A stretch of DNA of 64,000 bases. Origin: Gnetum montanum (lineage: Eukaryota; Streptophyta; Gnetopsida; Gnetales; Gnetaceae). Shown here piece after piece: positions 25,101 to 36,086 of this stretch. The notes beneath the pieces are model-generated. The model made no database searches and was not told where the DNA came from. It saw only the letters and a program-made list of their open reading frames with translations. The translations under genes and the position numbers were made by a program. The stretch spans positions 451,191-515,190 of the forward strand of contig MNCI01018178.1 of assembly GCA_015680685.1 (NCBI GenBank). The letters run 5' to 3'. Numbering within the stretch: position 1 is the first letter of the stretch; each line of letters begins with the position of its first letter.

Positions 25101-25412
25101 TTCGAAGTAGGCCTTGAACTCATCTTTTTCCTCCTGTGAGGCTTCCTCGTAGGTTGTTCTTGCATCATGCTCATTTTCACGAATGAGTTGGAACAACACC
25201 TAGTGGTAGGACTAAGTGAGTCCAATTATGTCAAACAAAGAAGGATTGTAATTCCATTCGTCCCAGTGGACCCCTTCATAGTCCTGTTTTGCCGCCAAGT
25301 CAAGGCAATCCACTAATAATCTTGCTTGGATTTTGGCACAAACAAAATTGTATTATTTGTGGCTTAATGTAGCATGTTTTCAGTGGATCATGGTGTTAAA
25401 TGTATTAGACAT
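22198..25412 (-). pseudogene. gag-protease polyprotein remnant of D1
   Basis: The likely start is the minus ATG at 25412 (MSNTFNT...). Next comes YNFVCAKIQARLLVD and SLFDIIGL, matching YNYICVKIQANLPLD and VYDIIPL near the start of the D2 protein. A Lys-rich KQKLKQKNTTLSLYDLVMTS block lies near 22850. The protease part at 22580-22760 reads SSFNGSCITIKGTINLPF and EEMPSFNLILGRLWL. A hydrophobic C-terminal tail ends at 22198. PFVIKV-type repeats can be read in the linker (23210-23480). Numerous stops and a deletion just before the protease active site destroy the frame. Confidence 0.85.
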
Positions 25413-25469
25413 TGACATGAAAGGTTGATCTGGATTCATGTTCATAGATCGAGTTATGAGAGTTGTTTG

Positions 25470-25780
25470 CAAAAAATGGCTAACTTTGAAAACTACAGAA
25501 AAATGACTGAGTCTATTAGTAGCAGAAAAATGGCTAAATATAAAAATGTAGAAAAATGACTAAGTGTAAGAATGCAAAAAAATGGCTAAGTATGGAAACT
25601 GCAAAAAATTAATTAAGTGTAAAAATGCGAAAATTTGGCTAAGTATGAAAATGCGAAAATTTAGCTAAGTATGAAAATGCAAAAAAAAATGCTAAGTATG
25701 AAAATGCAGAAAAAATGCTAAGTATGAAAATGTAGAAAAAAATGCTAATTATGAAAGTTGCTAGAAATGGCTAACTCTGG
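25470..25780 (-). repeat. Leader minisatellite of D1, about 27-bp unit
   Basis: About eleven imperfect copies of a unit like ggctaagtatgaaaatgc plus an A-rich filler lie between gag and the primer site. This position corresponds to the leader array of D2 (43324-43690), but the unit sequence is unrelated. Confidence 0.8.
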
Positions 25781-25995
25781 TGCTATACTCACTATGCTGG
25801 AGATGGCTACACTCTCCCGCTAAGAGCCAACTACGCTCTCCCAAGCATCCAAAATTTTGGTTAAGTACCAAAGATATACTTTCGCTTTTGTCCAGTGGGG
25901 TTCTAGGAGAACTAACAATGGGGTCCAATCTACACCAACCGGTGGTGGAAAGAGCACACAGGACAATAATAAAAAAATGTAGAAGGAAATGGCAA

Positions 25996-26014
25996 GGCCC
26001 TCTTTCTAGCGCCA
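25996..26014 (-). promoter_or_regulatory. Primer binding site of D1
   Basis: The minus strand reads TGGCGCTAGAAAGAGGGCC, five bases inside the 5' LTR. The leading TGG matches the CCA end of a tRNA. I do not assign the tRNA species. The equivalent site in D2 is inside the assembly gap. Confidence 0.7.
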
Positions 26015-26019
26015 AAAAC

Positions 26020-27486
26020 TGTAACGATTGAAAATATCAGTGGCTGGAATCACCGAGGGATCAACAGACACATAGCCTTAACCCCACGTCCATGCGAGGG
26101 CCTTGTTAGAAAACAAAGGTGAAGCATGCTAGATGGTCTTTTTGATTGAATAGGGACTTTGTTGGTTACAACCAAGGTGGTGGGTGTAACCGGGGGTTGC
26201 GTGGTTAGCCGAAATGCAAATGCAAACAACACAAAAATAGTGCTAAGGGTCAAAGCGGTGTTTCGCAATGCTAAGTGTAGAGCATAGCCATGGAATTAGG
26301 GCAAGCATAGCCAAGGTTTTGACTAAAACAAGGGTGTCAATGCACAGAGACTACCTCTCAAGCATAGTATAGCATGACGATGCATGAAAAAATGTGAAAA
26401 GATGCAAGAAAAATTCCAGAAAATGCTAGAAACGAGAGAGAGAGAGATGGAACACCACCCAAAATAGGGGCGTAGTTAACTCCAAAACGGTCTCAGAAGA
26501 TACACAGTATACAACAAGCATAGTGGGAGCATAGTCACAATTTCGATGGTGTCAAGCTATGAAGTTTGGTGCTCACCGTGATGAGCTGTGCTTGCTGGGT
26601 TGGCCATTGTGGTGTATTATGCAGTGTTCTGTAGGTTGCAACAAGGTTGCGGTGTACCATGCGATGCAAGGCTACAATGGGGCCATGATGTATTGTGCGG
26701 TGCAGGGATGCCTCTCTGCCAGTGTGATGTGCTCTAGGTCTTGTTTGCCCACGGAGCTAAGTGCCAAGATGCCAAAATGCTAAATGCCAAATGAAAGTGC
26801 CAACTGCCCAACCGGTGAAAAATGGAAGCCAACCCCTAAAACATTGGGGTGCAAGGGTATTTATAGGGCTAGAGTTAACCCAAAATGCAGATTGGGTGCC
26901 CATGTGGCAGTGTGGTAGGTGGGACTACAAGAAAAATTCAAAAAAATTTCTTAAGTCCGAAGGTGACCAGAAAAGTTTAAAAAATTTTCTAACTCTAGCT
27001 ACTACACTCGCCCCATGTTACATGTAGGGTATGGGACACTGCTCGGGAACAGAGTGTAGCATGGAGACTTAGAAGAATCTAGTAAAAATTGTAGTCCTAA
27101 TTCTTGCTACACTCTGGAGCATAGTAGAAGGTGTAGTCTTAGGAGTTAGAAAATCTACCAGATGCTTCTTCCATGCTGGGCTAGCTTGATAGCTTCTAGC
27201 TTAACACTTAGGCAAAACTGGCCATTGAGGTGCTAGCTATGCTCTAGAGCATAGTAGGGGCAATGGGAGCGTAGCAGAACACTTAAAAAATTTTGCAAAA
27301 TTGGTCATTTGTGTGTTGGCTATGCTTGCTACACTCTAAAGCATAGTAGCTACAATGCCAAAGCGTAACAACTATAGTGGCAGGCGTAGCACAACACTTA
27401 GAAAAATTTGGACAAATTGCCACCATTTTGACACTCAGGCAAATTTGCAATCAAGATGCTGAGACTCGAAATATTGTGGTGTTTCA
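26020..27486 (-). repeat. 5' LTR of D1
   Basis: Pairs with 18922-20397. TATAAATA on the minus strand is at 26858-26865. The CTATGCTCTAGAGCATAG palindrome is again present near 27237-27254. C/T and G/A differences dominate between the two LTRs; for example tgtaacgattg here is tgtaatgattg in the other copy. Confidence 0.92.
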
Positions 27487-27872
27487 GCAAGCTGAATTAG
27501 TCTTTATATTTCATTCATTTCCAATTTAAATACTTAACAATTTAGTAAAAAAAAATTGAATTATTCAATTTATGAAAAAGATAAAAGAAAACCCTAATTA
27601 AAAGTCATCAATACTCTAGTTGCATTATCATAAGACTTTAAGCAGAGATGATTTAAAATTTTGGGATTCAATGTTACAGCAGAGTACTTAAACCATTTTC
27701 TGGTTAATAAGCCTGCTACATTTTTTCAGATTCTACATATAAGTTGCACTCAAACTCTAAAATCACAGGCATTGTGCTTAAAATTTTGATTAATAAAAAA
27801 AAAGCACAATTACAATTGCTTCATTTTAGAACTTTTTTGAATTTACGATATCTTTACCTCATCATTATTTTA

Positions 27873-27945
27873 GAAAACTCATTGAAAGGAAGACCAAAGA
27901 AAATATGAGAAAAACTCATTGAAAGGAAGACCAAAGAAAATATGA
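27873..27945. repeat. 36-bp tandem duplication
   Basis: The unit gaaaactcattgaaaggaag... (27873-27908) is repeated at once at 27909-27945 with one added A. Unlike the N-flanked duplications there is no ambiguous base between copies, so a real tandem duplication is plausible. Confidence 0.8.
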
Positions 27946-28129
27946 GAAATAACTACAGATAAACAAAGATCCACCACCTCATAGCAATGAATGGTAAAGA
28001 GAACACCATTTTATTAAAACAAAGCTATAATCAGAATTATTGCATTTAAGTTTTGTTACGTATCTATCTCTCATTTAAATCTAATGATGCATGGCCGTAA
28101 TCATGAGAAGTTTGTTAAGCCGACTTACT

Positions 28130-28330
28130 TTGTGTAGGGGAGGAAAATGACGTGGCAACGCCATTTAAAGCACTGAACAACAACTCTGAACTGTTACAAT
28201 TCCAGCTATCCTTGCAACCTGTGTTGACGTTCACTGTTCGATGTCTACTGCAAGTGCGTGAGCCCACCGCATCCATGATGTTATCGTCACTAATATCAAA
28301 GTTGCAGTACCGCAGAGTGGCGGGTCATGG
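28130..28330 (-). other. CpG-richer, exon-like patch
   Basis: This 200-bp patch has visibly more G+C and CpG than its surroundings. The minus strand is open for about 65 codons, from PATLRYCNFDISDDN to SSPTQSKS. It reaches a donor-like AAAGTAAGT sequence near 28120-28130. The plus strand is also open for about 69 codons (28152-28361, no ATG start). I do not recognise either product. A relic exon of a host gene is possible. A CpG-rich fragment of an unknown repeat is equally possible. Confidence 0.3.
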
Positions 28331-29489
28331 TTATCTTCTTTTTGAATATTTGGCCCTCTAAAATACTGTGAACTTTGCACGTTACATAGTATTTAGGATT
28401 TATTGTTATTGATATGATTTTATACAATTTCTCACATGTTTAATAAAATATCAATATCAGTAATATTAGATATTTTCTTTTATGTTGCTTTTTATTCCCA
28501 TGGATCATGGCCATATTCAAGGTCTCAATTTAGCAACTAATATTACCTGGGTTGTATTAACGTTGTCATTCAAGAACATCTATAGTATTATTCTTTTCAT
28601 AATATTTTCAATTTGTTTTCTCCACGTTAAAGTTAGGTTACACTAAAATCTACTTTTCTATTATTATTTTAATATGTACATTTTCATTGTCATTGCAATT
28701 TAAAATGGTAAGAATTTTAGCATGAAAACCTTATTTTATAGGCTCAACTGTAGTGAGCACAACTAAGTTATGAATTTAAAAAAGAAATTTGGTAAAAAGA
28801 ATAAGAATTTAAAAAATGCATTGTCCCAACATAATAAGGTAGGCTACCTGAGTTCTGTTTTGGCATTCAACTTTATGAAGAGCTAGATTTACTGTCCCAT
28901 AGATGCTAGTAACCAACTAAAAATTCAATTTTAGTTTCATAAATTTTTACATATATTTTTAAGGTTATTAAATACAAAACAAATGACTTTCACAAGAAGA
29001 TTTAATTATCAATTTTTCTAACTATTCTTACCATTTATTGTATAATTTATAACACAAAACAAATATAAAAAAACTTTAAGTAAAAAATTTATATTTTAAC
29101 TTTATGTCTACACTACTTGAGCAATGGTTTCTTCTTGCAAAGCTTAAATGATTTAATTTTCTCACATTATGTTCTACCTTAGTAAAATATTCTCACATTC
29201 AAATCACTTTTAGAGCTATTATTAACTCCACTTTTAAAAAAAAGGAAAAAAATATAAATATTACATAAACATCAAATGAGAGGCCTTTTAGTATTACACA
29301 TGTACATGTATTTTTCTAAGGAAAAAGGGCTTGTACTATATTATATTAAACAAGGCTAAAATTTCATAGCTAGTAACTTCAATGATACATTGCTTAGGAA
29401 CAAGGAAATATTAAAGTTTTAGATTAAAGAGGTCATTAATGCAATAAATTTTTCCAAATTTTGATATGTAAAACTAAAGATTTTCATCA

Positions 29490-30830
29490 AAAATAGTTTG
29501 ACCACAACTTGTCGTCCACTCATGGTATTGCAAGAAATAGACAATAAGTCTACCATGACTTGTAGTTGCCTCATGGTGAACGTTCAAAATAAGGTAAATT
29601 CATCATGAATCATGGTACCCTCATGACACATTTGTGGAATTTTCAATAATTGGTTCCTCTTTGTTTTCAAATACCACAACTTGTAGTTGGATCATGTTAC
29701 TATCTCCAAAACCTATGCAAATACCATGACCCAAGGTACTTAGAAACATTTACCACAATTCATGGTACTTCAAAAAAATTTAATTTTTCAAAATTCAAAG
29801 CTAAAATTTAAACATAATCATTAATAAATTAAATATAAGTTATCAATAGTTCCTATTTCATATAAGCTACAGGAATGTTGGCTTGATGATTTGAACATAT
29901 GCAAAGAAGATCATATAATGAATCTATAGAAAAAGTCTGCTACATCATTGTTACAAGAAAGCTACCAAAATGAAGACAAAAAAAATTACCTAGGAAAAAA
30001 ATAATTGAAGATGATTTGAAGAAACTACAAATAAAGAAAAATCTAGCTCTTCATAGAGGTGAATGGTGAAACTAAACTATGTATCCAACCTCATTTTGTT
30101 GAGACAAGGCTTTGATGATGATGATGATGATGATAAGTAAGGATCTATGATATGCATTCTCTAAAGAATACATCTCTAATGCCCAACTTATAAGATAAAC
30201 ATCCATAACCTAAAATTACATAAATTCTATACGATATCATGAATAATAAAGTGTATTACCAATTAAGAGATGAGCTTATCTAGCATCTAACATGATATAA
30301 TATCATCTGACTACTACCAATAGGAAAGTAAATTTACTCTATCACATTCCATTATGATATAGTATTCAAGTACATGTAAATAATTGTTAACAACTTTAAC
30401 CTTCTAGGGAAAAATGAAATTCTCAAAATTTTTGATTAAAAATAAACTTGTTCAGTTCATCATGAGTTGTGGTTTGTTGACTATGAAAGGACCATGAGTC
30501 ATGGTTTATAAGAAATAGAGATGTTTAATATTTTAAGAATACCATGAGCTGACCACAAGTTGCGATGGCTTACCATGATTGATCCATGGATCATGGAGTT
30601 TTTATCTTACTTTCTTAAATGATCATGAGTCTTGAAGGAATGACACAAATCATGGTTGATGATCACGAGTCATGGTTGACTAATGGTTGATAGTGATAGA
30701 TGAAGTAATTGACCATGAGTGATGATTACCTCATGGAAATATTTTTCAATTGATCACAAGCTAACCATGAGTCATGCTTTGTTATTTGATGGTACACAAG
30801 TTGTAGTTTAGTCATGGTCTAATAGAATTA
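29490..30830. repeat. Two clusters of an ACCATGAGTCATGGT-type palindrome
   Basis: Cluster one (29490-29770) and cluster two (30440-30830) contain together more than a dozen variants of accatgagtcatggt and of the companion word accacaacttg or its complement. The core TGAGTCA is itself palindromic around one base. The 650-bp middle lacks them. The arrangement resembles subterminal repeats of a DNA transposon, but no terminal inverted repeat or transposase was found. Confidence 0.5.
30114..30134. repeat. (GAT)7 microsatellite
   Basis: Seven uninterrupted GAT triplets directly read in the sequence. Confidence 0.9.
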
Positions 30831-31135
30831 TTGACAATGACAATAATTAATGATAGCGTTGATGACTTGATACTAAAAACTAATCTAGTAATAATGGTAA
30901 ATGTTGTTGGTGAGAAACAAATACTTGATGAAAATGCACAGTTGGAAAAAAAAAAGCTTTGGAGAAGATGAATAGTTAGGAGAACAAAAAGATCATAGAA
31001 AATTTCATAATCAATCTTTATTATTAGTAAAACTAATCGTTACATTCATGTATGGCATTAGAATTTAAAGAGAATGATTGGGGCTATACTAGGAAAATTT
31101 AGGAAGGCATTCCCCATAGTAAAAATATAGGAATT

Positions 31136-32021
31136 TGCTGAGTGGAAAGTACCCTTATGCTCAATCATACGACTCACTAAGCATTCATGCATGATTCAGT
31201 TGGATTCTGTGGATTCTGTCTTCTGGTACATTGGTCCCTAAGAAGTGAAATCATCCTAATAGTCATTCATTGTTTTCCTAATTACATTTGTGATATACAA
31301 AGGTATGGTTAAGAGTAATCAAGGCATATGATTTTTTTTCTTTTATGTTTTAGGTGCTTAAAATAAAGGATGGAAGGAATGAAGTAATTCAATTACTAAT
31401 TTAATCTAACTAACTACACCTAACTAATCCTATCATAAGCATTCATTCCCACTTGCCGTATACATCTTGAACACATTTAGTGCTACTAGGTTACCAAATG
31501 TTAAGTGTTACCAGGATTACCAAGCACCAAACGTATGCTCAAAGTGGTCATACTTATGTGCTTAATTAATTGCTACTTAATCTAGCGTAGCTTAGCCTAA
31601 TCAATTATTTAATTACTTAAAGAATTAAAGGAAATCACGTAAAACATTAAATGCATAAATAATTAATTAATCTATTTCCAAGTGTTGCAAGGTTTATCAA
31701 AAGGCTCGTCTTTATTATTGTACACACTATTGTGCTCAAGTACATCAGTGCTTGAATAAATATTTGTACACTTTTTGACTCTTGCTACAGGCACTTAAAA
31801 AAATATTCTTGCTTTCAAATGACAAAACTACAAAAGCCCTGCTACAACTATGACAAGACATGCCATAAACATAGTGGGTGAGCATGTATTTATAGACTTT
31901 ATTGTAGAGCTACATTGATGGGCCTCATAAATGTAGCAAATGCTACATCAATGTGACTGCATTAACAAGGCAACACCACGTTGATGGGGGTCCATCAACA
32001 TGACACTTTAACATTTCATCA
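31136..32021 (-). repeat. 3' LTR of A2 and polypurine tract
   Basis: Plus-strand limits are tgctgagtgg and catttcatca. TATAAATA on the minus strand is at 31887-31894. It aligns with 8505-9440 and with the reverse complement of 54252-55118. The polypurine tract CTTGGGGGTA (minus) sits immediately outside at 32022-32031. The five bases outside the LTR are gaatt; their partner is lost with the missing 5' end. Confidence 0.85.
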
Positions 32022-32189
32022 TACCCCCAAGATTGATTGAAAACTCATCCTCAAATTTCTTTATAAAATTGAAAAGGTATGGGATTATTGACTGACACTT
32101 GACACAAAAAACTGAGTGCTTGGTGTATAAATTGACATCATTGCAAAATTTCTAGTGTTCATGACACAAAATTAAACACCATGATATGA

Positions 32190-34009
32190 CTACTCAAACT
32201 AGATGGCACATCCTTTGATGGAGTGAAGATGGTTGAGAAGATCAAACAGTCCTAGGCAGTGGAGGTTCTTGAGATTTTGAAAGACCTTCACTAGCTTCAG
32301 GTGCATGTAGTGGTTGAGGAGGTAGTGGTTGTCTTGTTGCAGCTGCTACATACGGTGAAAGACAAAAGGCATCTAGTAATTTCTTCATGTTCTCCTCATT
32401 GCTCTAGGGATCATTCACAATCCACATGGCATTGCCAATGTAGGCTAGAATGGGGATATCCCATGGATAGGACATTAATAGGAACAACTCCTTGACATTG
32501 GCAAACTAGGAAGCAAATTGTTTGCTTTCAACATTTAACACCCTGACTACATTTTGCAATTCTTGTTAGTCATTGATTTTTTTGGCTAGGCTCTTAGCAG
32601 AGGATCTCTAATCAGTATATTTGCCCTTGAGAACCTCAAGTTCAACATTTTCCATCGCAAGCTTTTGCTTGGTGTCCTTGTGATACTTGAACTTGGCTTC
32701 ATATAACAAGTACGAGCTAGCCACCTACTTTTCTAATTCTAACTACAACTATCCGGTAGTCAACATATCTAGGTTTGCATATTAGAGGTTGGCAAGCTCC
32801 ATGTATTTAGTCATCTTCTCTATCTATAACTCCTTCAAGAAAATTTCTACTTTATTGTATTGATCAATCCCATCAACGATGGGCTACCATAATTTACATC
32901 CTTGTTGGAGTTACTAGAGGGTCTCATTCACCTTTGCCTTTATAACTTGAATATGTTTCTCATTTATTTCCTTCTGTAGGTTAACCTAGTCCCTGTAATG
33001 ATTTTTTACTCTCTCAAATTTAAGAGCCTTTGATTTTCAAGTGGCTACTTCTATTATAGTCTTTTGGCAAAGGGCACAAACCTCCTCCATGAATAGGTTT
33101 TTGTTCTCAGCTACCAATCTCCTTAACTCTATATTTTCTTTGGCTAGTTTCTTTTGCTATTGATGGATAAAATCAGTTAATTATTGTTGATGTGCATCAA
33201 TATTTTGCAGGCAATGATTTTCTACTGTCAACTACACATTCTCCTAGTGGGTTAGATCAAAGACCTTCTAAATTTTATGCTGGATGGCCTCTACCAAGGA
33301 TTAGTAGAACATCATTGTCTCAATCACATCCTTAACCTCTTTCAACTTGGTGTAAAGTTGTTCAAGAGCTTTATCTCTTTTCAGTGCTAGGTTAAGAAAT
33401 GTAGGGTTGGCAATTTGGGCTCTCAGTTTAGCAACTTCTATAGTTAAGTGTTAATTCATCTCCTTGGCTATTTTGAGTTACCCTTCCAAAATAATATTCT
33501 TTCCCCTTTCCTCTAGAAACTTCCACTAGGTTGCAGTTATACTATCTAAAATGTCAAAGACAACCAAATGCAGTTGGCTAGTTCCTACTAGTTGGTCTAA
33601 CAGTTGTTCATGTTGTGCCATGCTTAGTCTACTACTTATGATCCCTATGGATGTTTGCACATCTTTAAGTGTAGTGATGTCTAGTATAGATGTTGTAGGT
33701 GCATTGAGTATCTCAGAGATTTTATCAATAACCACCTTTGCTACTATTTCTTACCCTTGGTATTGCATCACTAGGACTGTTGCCCCCTCACCCTCCTCCA
33801 ACTGCACCAAAAGGTCATAGTATTTCTAGAAATCTCTGGGAGTTGTTGCTATTCTGAGAGAGATACCTTGGCTTCCTTCTTAAGAGGCCCCATAGCATGG
33901 GTTGCAATGGGTTCTTCTTGGGACTGGTCTTGGCCCCTTCCCATTCTTGGCCATTTTCTCTTGGTTGAGACAGTCCTCCTTTCTGTGTGTGTTTGCCTTT
34001 TGGTGTCAT
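32190..34009 (-). pseudogene. Additional coiled-coil reading frame of A2 (between integrase and 3' LTR)
   Basis: From the minus ATG at 34009 (MTPKGKHTQKGG...) a basic N-terminus leads into a long, mainly single-frame text of about 600 codons broken by stops. The body is rich in Leu, Lys and Glu with heptad-like spacing. Examples are KLAMENVELEVLKGKYTD, ELRRLVAENKNLF and ALKRDKALEQLYTKLKEV, which predict coiled coil. The end is Pro-rich (TRQPLPPQPLHAPEASEG). No signal peptide or membrane segment is visible, so it does not look like an envelope protein despite its env-like position. It may be a captured host frame or a structural helper. I do not recognise the family. A much shorter counterpart may remain in A3 at 53650-54240. 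Confidence 0.6.
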
Positions 34010-36080
34010 CTGTGGTCACAACACATCCATGGATTAGTAGATATAATGTGTAACTTAAAATATTTGAATACCTTATCTCGTTGATTAGCTACACTTAGCA
34101 ATCGTTGGACCATGGTAGATTGATTATTTTATTAATTAATTTTTCATAGTAAGTGTCATTATAGCTTGTTGGAAAGGTTTAACTCTTGTAATTTGGTGTT
34201 TTAATGTTGATTCCTTAGTTAAATGTTTGTGGGAGCTAGAAAAATGTTGAAAAATTTTCTATAAAAAAAAACATCGCATTTGTGGCCCCCATGACTAAGA
34301 GCTTACCTCAAGGAGCTACAAGGTCAAAGAATGAAGGGATTTAGATAAATCGTTAGAAAGTTATGGGCTCTTGAAGGTTCTAGGCTTTGAAAATTGCAAA
34401 AACTCCTTATGCATTTGAGAGTAAATATAAAAATTTCAAAGGGGGGTTACACATATAGATAGGATTTTTGTGCTACGTTGATGGGGCTGTGTACATGCAT
34501 GGGCCTTGTTTACAAGGTCTATAAATGAAATTTTCAAATTAGAATATTTCACAGAATACAAGGAATTTTTGAATGAATTTGGAGTCTATGGAATCCAAGA
34601 AAAGCCAAGAATATGATGAAATCATTCAAGGTCTTTGAAAACTCAAAAAATCAAAAATTTGATGGATAATGTATGAATTGGAGAAAAAACTTAAAGGAGC
34701 ACACAGTTGGATGCAGAAGATGGGTGCACAAAAGATTCTAATTGCAATAATGCCTAAGAATAAGGTGCTTAACAAACCCAACCAAGAGATATGCAAGTGG
34801 GTCCTCTCCATAGTAGGGACATGTCCTATTTTCCCTTGCATAACCTTAACCCAAAGAGTCTATGGGCCCCATAGGTGATTAATGATTTATGAAAGTTAAG
34901 GACCAAAAACTAAGAAGATTCTACCAAATAATTCAAGTATGTGAAATAAAGACACTAAACAAGAGCATAAACATGAGCAATGAGGTGAGTCATGGGCAAC
35001 ATGGATGGATGATGGAGAAAGTGGAATGGAGTTCCAAATTGAGGTCATAAGAAGTCCCTTGTGAATTTGTGTTTAAATGACCTACGAAGATTCATCCTTA
35101 GTCCAGACCAAAACCAACCACTTTCAATCACTCCACATCACCACTCCAAGACCAATCCACCTCCTTGAGACACAAGAGTTTTCCCATAGAATAACCATCA
35201 TTCCTTAAAGAGAAAAAAAGAGAAGTAAGATGCGAGAGAGGACCTTAGTTAGAGGGGACCTTTAGGCATGGATAACATGTTTTTCTAGTTCCATAGCTAG
35301 TTCCTATAGCCTATTTATTTGTCTAAGGGGTGTGCTTTGAATTCCCACCATTTGTTTTTGTATTTTATATTTTATTTTATATTTTTTCTTTGTTTTTTTC
35401 TTTTCTTTCTTTCTTTTGGATGGAATCACACCATGCAAACACTTATTTAACTTCCTGTTTATGGTTGACATGGAATGGTAAAAAATCCATGAAAACATTC
35501 ATGCACCCAAGTAAGTAGAAGAGTACAAAGAGTATTGAGTTCCCTTGAAGTCACATCCTATGCAAACCTTTGAATCCTTCCTAATTCTAAAAACCACTAA
35601 GATCACAAATTTATTGAAGGTTTATTTAATGAAAGGAACCTCATATTCCAAAAATGAGAAAAACCGTAGATTTTTGTGGATGGGTGGATGTCGTGGACTC
35701 ACTACCTATTTCATGAAAAAGAAACCATGCCTTAGTCATCATTACAAAGGTTCAAAAATAGAAACTAGACATTAGCAAACAAAAACATTAAGCACAAACC
35801 ACCATTAGCAACAGCTACAACACCACTGTGTCTTGTTGGCACAAAGCATGTTTATTAACAAAGATTAGAAAATCACACTAAAATAAAGTAAAATATATAA
35901 GAAAGTGTAACATATTCAAGAAAAATTTAAATGTCTTAATGATGGTGTAAAACAAAAAATTGTTGTAAAATAGAAAAAGGTTTTAAAATGAAAAAGGTGT
36001 AAAATAAATAATTTGCAAAAAAAAAAAGATGTGTAAAACAAAAAGATGAAAAAATGAGGATCCACTCAATAGACTAGCAT
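34010..36080 (-). other. 3' noncoding region of A2
   Basis: Corresponds to 1-2430 of A1. It contains a pyrimidine tract (plus, 35354-35417) and, near 34450-34485, a weak match to the LTR palindrome/TATA module (minus cccatcaacgtagc followed by tatctatatg). No coding text recognised. Confidence 0.7.
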
Positions 36081-36086
36081 GTATGG

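Larger units (their letters stand above)
18922..27486 (-). mobile_element. Gag-protease-only Tat-like LTR element D1, complete with TSD
   Basis: Two long LTRs (18922-20397 and 26020-27486) begin with tgaaacaccac on the minus strand and end in CA. They are flanked by the 5-bp duplication gcaag at 18917-18921 and 27487-27491. The polypurine tract and primer site are in the expected places. The interior carries gag and protease text at 22198-25412 and no RT, RNase H or integrase. It therefore needs enzymes in trans. D2 at 42225-50206 is a younger member of the same family. CpG sites are heavily converted to TG/CA relative to D2. Confidence 0.92.
27492..31135. other. Spacer between D1 and A2, no assigned gene
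   Basis: AT-rich, mostly unique-looking sequence. Supported contents are listed separately: a 36-bp tandem duplication, a CpG-richer exon-like patch, a GAT microsatellite and clusters of a palindromic motif. No RT, transposase or tRNA motif was recognised. Confidence 0.6.
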
